IMG/VR virus record: IMGVR_UViG_3300002145_000107
Location: 1 to 31,810 of that record
Length of the DNA stretch: 31,810 nt
Origin: a virus
Direction: 5' to 3' (one strand)
The position numbers and the translations under genes are program-made. This document shows positions 1-8,400 of this stretch, piece after piece (the stretch's first letter is position 1; the number at the start of each line of letters is the position of its first letter). Under the pieces are notes generated by a model that did not search any database, was not told the origin of the DNA, and saw only the letters and a list, made by a program, of their open reading frames with translations.

Positions 1-38
1 AGGTCTAGGTTTTTTTATATAAGTCAAAGACTTATGTT

Positions 39-88
39 TGGTGCGCCCGGCACGATTCGAACGTGCGACCGCCTGGTTCGTAGCCATG
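39..88 (-). tRNA. 3' half of tRNA-Arg(ACG); probable attachment-site junction
   Basis: On the minus strand this reads as an anticodon arm with loop CTACGAA (anticodon ACG, 77-83), a variable loop, a perfect T arm (GCACG, TTCGAAT, CGTGC at 50-66), the acceptor 3' strand CGGGCGC, discriminator A and CCA (39-41). The 5' anticodon stem (84-88) has one mismatch, and no D arm or 5' acceptor strand follows at higher coordinates. Only the 3' half is therefore present. Tyrosine integrases often recombine inside a tRNA anticodon arm and leave such a half gene at one prophage end. The missing half lies on the prophage side, which puts the prophage at higher coordinates and host DNA at 1-38. Confidence 0.8.
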
Positions 89-165
89 CACCCGAACTCC
101 GGAAAACAGCTAATTATCAAGCACTTAGCTTTTAAGTTTTCCTATAGGTTTGGTTTTTCGTGCCG

Positions 166-315
166 CCTAAGCTGTTGATTTTAAACAACACCAGAAACGC
201 TATAGGAAAGAATTTAAGCCTTTTTTCCCGAATATCAGCCCAAAACCAAAACCGCAGGATTCGAACCTGCACGGCCATGCCCAAGCATGACCGCACACGC
301 CCTAAGCCGTTGATT
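166..315. repeat. 15-bp imperfect direct repeat in the gene-free left end
   Basis: CCTAAGCTGTTGATT (166-180) recurs as CCTAAGCCGTTGATT (301-315), with one mismatch. The second copy joins the tRNA-like half at 246-309 at its anticodon region. Bases 89-405 hold no gene I can support: only this repeat, the second tRNA half and a weak hairpin at about 322-345 without a T-run. The repeat could be an integrase core or arm site, but that is inference. Confidence 0.4.
246..309 (-). other. tRNA-like 3' half with long variable arm (class II); likely a second attachment scar
   Basis: The minus strand shows an anticodon-like stretch (CTTAGGG), an 8-bp variable arm (GGTCATGC/GCATGGCC around TTGG, 273-292), a perfect T arm (GCAGG, TTCGAAT, CCTGC, 254-270) and an acceptor-like strand GGTTTTG. 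The long variable arm and a possible UAG anticodon suggest tRNA-Leu. No matching 5' anticodon strand, D arm or 5' acceptor (CAAAACC) is found upstream, and CCA is not encoded. It is not a working tRNA. It may be a remnant of another integration event, or a tRNA piece carried by the phage. Confidence 0.45.
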
Positions 316-405
316 CTGCGCAAGACCTGCTTTCACAGGCTTGAGCAATCTAGGCCTGATGTGACGGGAATTGTGGCGAATATTAAAGCGGCGAGTCCTG
401 TTTGG

Positions 406-1110
406 CTAGGGTATATATCTACCCGACAAATAATCAACAATATCAGCGATAGTTGCCACACCTGGGTAGCGATCAAGAATATAATACTCCGCCAATTTTG
501 ATCCAGCAGCAGTTGATAGCGCGCCCATCCCTGCAGAGTATTTTGTCGGATCTGCGCCCACGCGGGTACTGAAACTCGCAAGAGATATTAGCGTCTCATT
601 AAAATTAGCGGAGAGCACATCTGTAACTGGGTCATACGAAATCACGCCGCACAGTGGGTCGCCGATTTGCACAGTATCAATCGGGGAGTTCGCAATACCA
701 CTTCCCCATCCGTGGATTGAGGGCCGCGTATTGCTCTGCACTGTCATGTAACCCCCAGGGAAGCTTAGTATGAACCCCGTGCCTGGGTTAGTCATAGCGA
801 ATGCCCAGACAAAACCATCCGTGAACGTGTCCACTATCTGTGCATTTTGAGAGACAACGGTAGCGCTATCATTTAGATCAAACGCAGGAAGGCCGTTTAG
901 CGTTGTACTCGCTGGAGCTGAAAATCCATCCTTAACAACAACGGGACTATTTCCCGCCCGGTCGTTTGTGGGAAATGATGTATTAAACTCAGGGTCAAAA
1001 ACCAAAGTTGGTAACCAACCCGCTGTCTGCTTGTCTCGATCAGATATAGTAAACTGCTCACCAATGCCAATTTTTGATGGAACTTGCAGAAATGTCGTTA
1101 AATAAGTCAT
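406..1110 (-). CDS. LamG/concanavalin-like phage tail-associated protein
   Basis: A 234-residue protein, the last gene of the late operon. Its ATG overlaps the stop of the tail-fibre gene (TAATG), so the two are probably translated together. I see no signal peptide or membrane segment. The ending (AEYYILDRYPG, then DYLSGRY at the C-terminus) resembles the end of LamG-type jelly-roll domains, which typically finish with an 'AE..iydR....' strand and a 'YL..rY' helix. The middle stretch NGLPAFDLNDSA also fits that fold. A role in glycan or host-surface binding at the tail tip is inferred from the fold and the position next to the SGNH fibre. It could also be a fibre chaperone. Confidence 0.6.
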   Translation of the reverse strand: MTYLTTFLQVPSKIGIGEQFTISDRDKQTAGWLPTLVFDPEFNTSFPTNDRAGNSPVVVKDGFSAPASTTLNGLPAFDLNDSATVVSQNAQIVDTFTDGFVWAFAMTNPGTGFILSFPGGYMTVQSNTRPSIHGWGSGIANSPIDTVQIGDPLCGVISYDPVTDVLSANFNETLISLASFSTRVGADPTKYSAGMGALSTAAGSKLAEYYILDRYPGVATIADIVDYLSGRYIP

Positions 1111-3188
1111 TAAACAATCCTCAGTGATTGTGTCGCGTGTTGAATAAGTAAATAGCGGGCAAACAAACTCCCCACATAACGAGCGCCTTTAGCATTTATG
1201 TGAGGGTCATTAAATGTTTCTGGGTCAAACTTAACTCCAGAATCAGTCGAATATTGAAGATTGGGGATAATGTCGCGCACATCAACGATTTGTAGATTTT
1301 TATAATTAGCAAGCGCTTCAAACAAGGGGGCTTTGTTACTGTGTACTATGCTAAACCACTGCACAATAAAAATCGGACAGGCTGCGTCAGCTTCACGAAC
1401 CCTGCCGACAATCTCTAGCATGTCATCTAAAAAATCTTGATCATCAGTTGCGTAATCATTTTCTCCCAAATTAATCATTACAGCGTCAGTACCAAGCGAC
1501 TGCATGTATGCTATCTGCGTTGCCCTATCCTGCTGCACGTGATCACTGGCCTTAAATCCCCCGATTGCGCAACGAGTTACGCTAAAGCCGCCAGCGCTAT
1601 TGCGAAAATCAAAACCAAGCAGCAAGGGAACGCCCGATATTGTTGCTGGCGGGTCTATTTCAAGACCCCAGCGACCACTCGCGGCACCGAAGCCAGTAAT
1701 AACAATCGACTGCACTTCCTTGTCGCCATCCTGCTGAACAATGATTGACTGCCACGCACCGTCGCCATTAAGGCCCGCACCCAGCGGCCCGTTATCAGTC
1801 ACACGAAGCTGGAACGTGTTGGATTGACCTACTGGATTCTGTCCGACAAAGAAAACCTCTATCTCGTCAACGTCGTATCGTGGGTGGCTACGCGCAGCCT
1901 CGGCAAGCTCTATAAAGTACGATCCAGACGCACCAACTGGAGCCATGACCGACCTAAGCAAACCGTATTCATTGCCAGCAATACTGCTGCTTTGATTACG
2001 CTCTTGCCAACCCGTGTGCGTGACAACTAGATTACCTGTGTGTACCGAGCCTAATGTGTCAGGATTAGATGTGACATAACGCGGGCCGCCTTCGCCCATA
2101 GCCGCCGCACCAATGTCATGCAAAGCATCAATAGCAGCAAGACCGCCTGTTCCGTAAGTCAGCGAGTCACCAAAACAAAAAATATTAATAAACTCGCCCG
2201 AGTAAGCTTTGCTCAAATAAGAATTAATTAGCTGATAATTATCAAGCTCCTGCGCAGCATCCTCAGCAACACTGCCCCCCTTACCAACACCATTAGGCCC
2301 GATAGTCACTATGGTGTAGTCTGAGTATCCATGAAAATCGATACTATCCAGTGCTTTTGTAATCAATGAATACCCATCTGCGTCTATAACCTCAAACGCA
2401 CTGTCTGTGTATCCGTAAAAAAATGAAACACCATTTATGCGCCCCTCGATCTCATTTATTTTTGTTGTAGAGGGTAAGGTTTTCCCTGTAGCTGTAGCTA
2501 CCGGCCCAGCCTCAACAATATACTCTTCTCGAAACAAATCATCGTCAGCGGAGCGCAGTAAAAACGACTGCCCAACATCCCGATTCGCCGCAATCACTGC
2601 CGTAGCCGAAGCCCCCGTAAGCCCACTAGACGCAGCAAAACTCACGGTAGGCGCAGAGGTATAACCACGCCCACGCGCAGTTATTTCGTAAGCACTAATT
2701 GCCCCGCTGACAACAGTAAACCAGCCAGCTGCACCACTACCGGCACCGCCAGAAAATGCCAGTGCAAAAGTGCCGTCAGTTCCACCAGAGCCTGCCACCA
2801 GCGAATCTAGCGCGTAGACGCCGTTGCTTAGGGCGTCAGCGGTGCTTGCGTAGATTTCCTTGCTGCCCTCAGCAGCATTGGCTGCATTCGTTGCCCGATC
2901 TGCTTCTGTCACCGCAACGGCGGCAGCTTCAATGGCGGCAGCGGTGTCGGCTTCAAATCCTTCAATTACTTCTACTGCTTCCACTGCTGACGCGGCTGCC
3001 GCATCAGCAGAATCTGACGCCTCTCCTGCCTTGCTCACAACAAAGCCTGCCACCGCCACGGTCTGCGCTAGCGCAGGCACAAAGCGTGTGCGGTGGCCAC
3101 CTTGTTTTAGGCCGGTGCTGGCATTGGCGTCGTCGGTGATTGTGGAGCCGTCACCGCCTACGCTCTCATCAAAGGTTACGCTCGCCAT
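1110..3188 (-). CDS. Tail fibre/spike with C-terminal SGNH (GDSL) hydrolase domain
   Basis: This 692-residue protein has a short virion-attachment region, an Ala-rich helical or coiled-coil stretch at about residues 50-110, a Gly/Ala-rich linker to about 200, and an SGNH hydrolase domain from about 335 to the end. The SGNH blocks are visible: FGDSL with nucleophile Ser342, a Gly block (GGFKASDH), LGEND with Asn577, and DPHIN with the Asp661/His663 pair. Such fibre esterases usually deacetylate surface or capsular polysaccharide during adsorption; the substrate here is unknown. Start: ATG with GGAG eight bases upstream, directly after the stop of the preceding gene. It sits where host-range proteins are expected. 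Confidence 0.85.
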   Translation of the reverse strand: MASVTFDESVGGDGSTITDDANASTGLKQGGHRTRFVPALAQTVAVAGFVVSKAGEASDSADAAAASAVEAVEVIEGFEADTAAAIEAAAVAVTEADRATNAANAAEGSKEIYASTADALSNGVYALDSLVAGSGGTDGTFALAFSGGAGSGAAGWFTVVSGAISAYEITARGRGYTSAPTVSFAASSGLTGASATAVIAANRDVGQSFLLRSADDDLFREEYIVEAGPVATATGKTLPSTTKINEIEGRINGVSFFYGYTDSAFEVIDADGYSLITKALDSIDFHGYSDYTIVTIGPNGVGKGGSVAEDAAQELDNYQLINSYLSKAYSGEFINIFCFGDSLTYGTGGLAAIDALHDIGAAAMGEGGPRYVTSNPDTLGSVHTGNLVVTHTGWQERNQSSSIAGNEYGLLRSVMAPVGASGSYFIELAEAARSHPRYDVDEIEVFFVGQNPVGQSNTFQLRVTDNGPLGAGLNGDGAWQSIIVQQDGDKEVQSIVITGFGAASGRWGLEIDPPATISGVPLLLGFDFRNSAGGFSVTRCAIGGFKASDHVQQDRATQIAYMQSLGTDAVMINLGENDYATDDQDFLDDMLEIVGRVREADAACPIFIVQWFSIVHSNKAPLFEALANYKNLQIVDVRDIIPNLQYSTDSGVKFDPETFNDPHINAKGARYVGSLFARYLLIQHATQSLRIV

Positions 3189-4040
3189 TTATAGTATCTC
3201 CGTTAATGATAATGCGTTGGTATAGCGCGCCGCGTCTGGGTGCGTTACGGGGTCGATTTGCGCAAGACGGCAAAGCATGGTGCGCTGTAAAAACGTGAGG
3301 TCTTGGTTTAGTTGCTGGGTGAATAGCACTTCGTCGGTTATGCCCACGTCGCGCTGGAGTCTAAATAGCCGGCCAAAAGCTTCTGATTCGCTTAGCCAGT
3401 CAAGTGCCATGGAGCATTCGCGCACTTTGGGCCGCTTGTCGAAGTACTCGGTGCCGTCTAGTGCGTTATCTACTTCGCTGGGGTCGGTGTGGCCCCAGCG
3501 TATGCCGTAACTGATGTTGTATTCTGGCTGGAATACGTCGGATAAAAACGCGCGGCCTATTTGTATGTAGCTATCGGTGTTTGCGTCGTCTGCAATGTTG
3601 ATTAGTACTTTTGCTGCAAACCATGCTTGCGACGCAAACCAAATCGCTTGCGGGGTAAATCTGGCGCGATCTTCTTCGCTGGGCTTTCCTGCCCAAAAGT
3701 TGTCGTCTTCCCACTCTAGATCGGTGCTTTGAAATACTGATGGCCATACGTCGATAAGGCCGCTGTCTTCTAGCAGTTCGTCTGTTTCGTCGTAAATTCG
3801 CACCCGCCATTGTGCGGTAACGCTAAGGTTGTGGCTTAAGAGCCCAGCCACGGCAACAGGCCGCGACATGTCTAATTCGGCGGTAAAGTCGAAGGTGGTG
3901 TCGGTTGTGATTGCGCGGTCTTTAAGTACTCGCCGCTGCAGGCGGTCTAGTGGGCGGGTGTAGGTGGCCGCGCTAGTAAGCGTGCAGCGGTCAATTAAAT
4001 TTGGCCAACACAGGGTGACTTTGTTTTGTGCAAACGCCAT
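3189..4040 (-). CDS. Phage tail-tip protein of unknown function
   Basis: A 283-residue soluble protein between the large tail protein (4044-5498) and the tail fibre. Its stop is immediately followed by the fibre ATG, and its own start has a GGGG ribosome site inside the end of the preceding gene. Trp and aromatic residues are common (IDVWPSVF, IWFASQAWFAAK) and the end is helical. I do not recognise a catalytic motif or a well-named family. Its position after the tape measure, with tight coupling on both sides, points to a structural part of the tail tip that may bridge hub and fibre. That role is inferred from order only. Confidence 0.6.
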   Translation of the reverse strand: MAFAQNKVTLCWPNLIDRCTLTSAATYTRPLDRLQRRVLKDRAITTDTTFDFTAELDMSRPVAVAGLLSHNLSVTAQWRVRIYDETDELLEDSGLIDVWPSVFQSTDLEWEDDNFWAGKPSEEDRARFTPQAIWFASQAWFAAKVLINIADDANTDSYIQIGRAFLSDVFQPEYNISYGIRWGHTDPSEVDNALDGTEYFDKRPKVRECSMALDWLSESEAFGRLFRLQRDVGITDEVLFTQQLNQDLTFLQRTMLCRLAQIDPVTHPDAARYTNALSLTEIL

Positions 4041-4043
4041 TAT

Positions 4044-5498
4044 TTAGCCCCATAAATTTAAATAAGTTCGATTGGCGTTGGTGTCTAGGCGCCAGCCAAG
4101 CAAAATAAAGCTGCGCGGGTAGCCAAGCCGCGTACTGTTAATTGTTATGTTGGCGCCCACAAACAATTCGCTTGCATCCAGATCTTTTACGCCTCCCTCC
4201 ACCACGTCGCGGCGCACTTTAAGTAGGGGCAACAAGGCATCTGCCACGGTTTGGGCATCAGCTAAATCGCGCAGGGGGCTGGCAATAATTAATTCGGTCG
4301 ATAGCGGGTGGCGCGTTTTAATTGCTGCATCCGTGGCCACTGCGCTGCGATATTCGCTGGCATAACGCGCAGGGTTAACCGTGGTAACAGCGAGATCAGT
4401 TTGCACTGTGGCTACCATGTCGGCTTGTATTGTTACTTTGTAAACAGGTAAGCCATTACTGCCAGAGCCGGTGGCCGAGCGGTCTAGGCTGGCGAGCTGC
4501 CAGTCTTCAATTGTTATGTCTGCTGTGGCGGGTGCCGCCAGCGGAGTAACGCGAATTTCTCCACCATCATCAAGCGCAAAGTAGCAGCCGCAACCATGGG
4601 CGACGGTTTCTAACGCCGATTTATAGCTGTTGTCCGAAGTTACAAATATGCCGACGTTACCCACGGCATTGAGCGCGCTAAGATCGGAGGCGTTTACGGT
4701 GTAACCCGCCATTGTTGCAAGCTGGTCAAACACGTCGCCGGCTCCAGTGTCGTCACGCGCCGCGTCGCACGTAATTGACTGCGCCGCAGAACCAAGGCTG
4801 AAATAACCTTGGTACGTTCGCCAAAAGCCTGGGGCGGGCGGCGTGGTGAGCAAGTCAGTTAAGTCTGTGGCGGTGCTCTGATAAATAAGCGCCACACCAC
4901 GATCACGCACCGCGGTTACGGTTACATCGCTGCCATCATGCACTTGGTAAATTAGCTTTGAGGTGTTAACCAGTACCGGCGATGCATTAACAACTGAGCC
5001 AAGCACCAATGGTTTGCGGGTGCCGCCTATGTCGTCTGCCGTACCCTCTACGCCGTTTGGTAGCACGTTATTACCGGCAAATACATTGGCGGCAATGGCG
5101 TCGTCTAGTTGTGCTAATGGATCGCGCAGGGTAAAAATCACGCGCTTGTCACTAAACGTCATGCGCTCAACGGTTGCGGTTAAAAACGTGCTGGGGGTGC
5201 CGCTTACTACTTGGCGAACCGTCATGGCTCTGCCGTCTACAGCATAATCTGCAAGATAATTTAGGCCGCCATCGGTGTTTATTAGCTCTACTTGGCCAAT
5301 GCTAGACCGGCCGCCGCCAGACAGCAGCGGGCCGGTATTTGCGCGCACTTGAAATAGCGCAGACTGAATTAAGCGCGGCTCATAGTAATGGTGCAGCGGA
5401 CCACTTTCTACTTGTGTGTAGTCGCCACTGGCAAAGCGCAATGTCTCTGCCACATCGCTGCCGTTGAGCGCGGCAATGTCTACCGCCCACACCATCAT
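4044..5498 (-). CDS. Phage tail-tip/hub protein, hypothetical
   Basis: A 484-residue protein whose ATG ATG start overlaps the stop codon of the tape measure gene. It opens with a short hydrophobic stretch (MVWAVDIAAL) that looks like a beta-strand, not a signal peptide, and is beta-rich throughout, with long Thr/Val/Asp stretches. The middle holds IGGTRKPLVLGSVVNASPVL, of a type I associate with tail proteins encoded just after tape measures in siphophages that lack the lambda M-L-K-I-J set. With the 283-residue neighbour it probably replaces the lambda tail-tip complex. No enzymatic motif is visible. Phage tail identity is fairly sure; the exact role is not. Confidence 0.65.
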   Translation of the reverse strand: MMVWAVDIAALNGSDVAETLRFASGDYTQVESGPLHHYYEPRLIQSALFQVRANTGPLLSGGGRSSIGQVELINTDGGLNYLADYAVDGRAMTVRQVVSGTPSTFLTATVERMTFSDKRVIFTLRDPLAQLDDAIAANVFAGNNVLPNGVEGTADDIGGTRKPLVLGSVVNASPVLVNTSKLIYQVHDGSDVTVTAVRDRGVALIYQSTATDLTDLLTTPPAPGFWRTYQGYFSLGSAAQSITCDAARDDTGAGDVFDQLATMAGYTVNASDLSALNAVGNVGIFVTSDNSYKSALETVAHGCGCYFALDDGGEIRVTPLAAPATADITIEDWQLASLDRSATGSGSNGLPVYKVTIQADMVATVQTDLAVTTVNPARYASEYRSAVATDAAIKTRHPLSTELIIASPLRDLADAQTVADALLPLLKVRRDVVEGGVKDLDASELFVGANITINSTRLGYPRSFILLGWRLDTNANRTYLNLWG

Positions 5499-8400
5499 GA
5501 TTTAACTAGCCTTGCAGTTTTCTGCTCAGACTCTAAGTTACTAACACGGCCATTAAGGCTTTTAAGCTGGTCGATTAATTGCTTTTGCGCCGCAGCTTGT
5601 ATTCTGGTTTGGTGCTGGGTTTCTGCGCGGAGGCTTTCGATTGCTGCAACCACGGGCGCCATATTTACCACGTTACCACGCACCCCTAACGATCCATCAG
5701 CGCCGCGATGCAAAGGCATAATTGCTTCTGGCCCGGCCTCGCCCATTTCTGCCATGTTAAAACGCGTAGGCGAGCTCACTATAGAATTTGTGAATACGCC
5801 GCCATCTGCAAACGCTGGCAGGTTTTGAAATGCGTTCGCTACGTTGGTGGTTTGACTTAAGTTGTCGACATTGCTAATTCCTAGCAGCGACTGAAACGCT
5901 TGCAGCATTTTTTCTGTTCGGCTGCCAAACTGCTGCACCGTTGATTCATAGTTGCCATCGGTATAGGTTATACCGTAGCGCTCAGCTAGCGTTGCTTTGG
6001 CAATTTCGCGCTGGTATATAAGTGCGTCAGACGTTACACCCAAAATTCCCGCCAGCGTTTTTGTAACAAGGTTTTGGGTGTTCCACCAATACAGGCCATC
6101 GTTTAGGCCGTCGACACTGCTGTCTACCGTGCCAATTGCATTTACGTTTGTTTCCGAATTAGTTACCGCGGATGTTCTTACGTTATTAATTGCATCTAAC
6201 TGCTCTTGCAGTAGCGCAAGTTGCTGCTGCTCGTAAGATTCAATATTTATTGACGACACTACCCCGCCAAGCGTGCCTTTAATCTCTTCGTAAATGGATT
6301 GAAATTGTGCGCCGCTGGCATACGCATCTTTAGACAAACTAATAGCTGCATCCGCAGCGCTCGTTAATTTTTGCGCGGCGTCAACGTCGCCACCCAGCGC
6401 GGCAGACGCCAAATTGCGGAACTGATCCAACGCTGTAACGGCCTGCTGCTCAGGTGTGCCAGCGTATTGGCTCGCATCTAATTTCAGCAGATAATCGCTA
6501 ATGCTTTCAGACACACTACGCAGTTGCTCAAACGAGCGGGCCAGCTCCTCGTTTGCAGACTTTTGATCTTTAATTGCATTAATTTGGTCGTAAAGTGCGC
6601 GGTTGCTTTTGTCGAGCGATTCACGCTCGCGGCGGCGAAGCTCGTCAGTGTCGCCGAGCAATTGTAGCAATTGGTTTTCTAACCCTAGGCGCTCGCTGGC
6701 AATATCTGCAGCCGATTTAAACGTTGGCACCAACCCTAAAATGGCATCGGTAAAGGGTTCTAGGCCGGCTTTTTGCACGTTGCTTAGGCCTGCAAATAAT
6801 GCCCCTAACGCAGACACACCACCCTGCGCTGCCGTTTCGACAACATCAAGATTTTGCCCAACAGCGGCCAAGGCGGCGCGTAGGTCTTTGCGGCCATCGT
6901 TAAGGCCAAGCGCAGTGTCAAAGTCATATGCTGATTTTGCGTAGTCTTCTAGCTGGCTGTAGTAGTCATCGAGCAAATCGGTTGCGCTGGTGATTGCGGT
7001 AAAGGCTTCTTGGTGGGCAATGGTTGATAAATCCAAGCCCGCAACATAGGTTTTTAGCGCTTCTGTGCTTGCGGGCATTGCCACGCCTAGGCGCTCAAAC
7101 ATATCGGCCGCGTAGCCTTGGGTTTGCGCGAATTTTTCTGAGTCGGTTAATATAAAATCGGTGAAGCTGTTGATGTTGTCTGCAAACTGCGCAAGGCCAC
7201 CAGCGGCTACGGCTAAATTGTTTGCTACGTGCAGGGTTTGCTCTGCACTTTGCGACGACAAAGACAAGCCCAGCGCGGCGGCGGCGTCTTTAAAAATAAC
7301 GGTTTGGGTGGCCACGCGAGACAGGGTTTCAAACAGCCCCTCGCCCACGTTTTGATATTCTAACAGCGATGGCACTACGGTGAGCGCAATGCTGTCTGCG
7401 AAGGCGCCAAGCACTGCCTGCACTTCTTTTTGCGCATCTTCAGAAGATAAGCCAAATGTTGAAACGCTAAGCCCACCAAAGTCTGTCAGTTTGCTGGTGT
7501 CACCAATACCAAGCAGGTCTACCGCTTCAAACGCCGCAGCGTAAATGCTGCTAATGACTTGCCCAAATTGGCCGGAAATTTCTGCGCCTAGCGATTCGGT
7601 AATGGTGCTGTAGCTTGATTTTGTGCCGCTGCCCAATTTGCTTTTTTTGGTGAGTATTTCTGCGTAAGCAAAAGCACTAACCACACCGCCGCTGATAATG
7701 TCGGCAACACTGCCGCCGAGAATTTGCAAACCCTCGTCAACCTTGCTGGTTTTTTTGGAGCTAATGGCACCACCCACGCCGCTAAACAGGCCACCCAGCA
7801 ATTTGTCTAGATCGTCGCCAAAGCCCAGCGTGAATACATCGAGCGTGCCCATGATTGCGCTATTAGACAGGCCACCCGCACCACCCAGCGAATAGCCCGT
7901 TTGTGCTTTAACCAGCCCGCCACCAAAATCAAGTTGGCGGCCTAACAAATTACCTAGGCCTGTAATATTGGCATTAAGGCTGCGCAGTTCAAACAACATG
8001 CCGTTGCTAACTTGCAGGCCGTCGGATAGATGGTCTTCCATTAATTCTAGCGCTTTAAATGCGCTGTCTGATTTGGCTGATGAGTCACCTAACACCGTGC
8101 CAGTGCCTTGGTTTTGCTGGGCTTGTTGGGCGGTAGATAAACCGCTGCCACCGCCACCACCACCAAACACGTTCACCCCTAGCGCACCAATAGCCGCCAC
8201 TGTGGCGCCGAGTGCTGCCAAGTTGAGTGGGAACGGTAGGCCTACCATTGACGACACTGCCGCCGCAACGGCAGACGATGCGGCTTTTATTCCATTAGCG
8301 GCAACATGGGCCACGGTTTCTGCCTCGATCAAACCGAGTTTTACACCAAGGTTACCCACTGCATAAGCAAGCTCTGCAGCCCTAAAGGCTTGCTCTACTT

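Noticed and set aside
246-345. A functional phage tRNA
   Set aside because: The T arm and variable arm are good, but no 5' acceptor strand, D arm or paired anticodon stem exists.
160-501. Plus-strand frame across the left edge
   Set aside because: It runs through two tRNA fragments and into the antisense of the LamG-like gene; the composition is not protein-like.
2756-3225. Plus-strand frames rich in Leu/Gln/Arg or Ser/Ala
   Set aside because: Antisense shadows of the Ala-rich coiled-coil part of the tail fibre.
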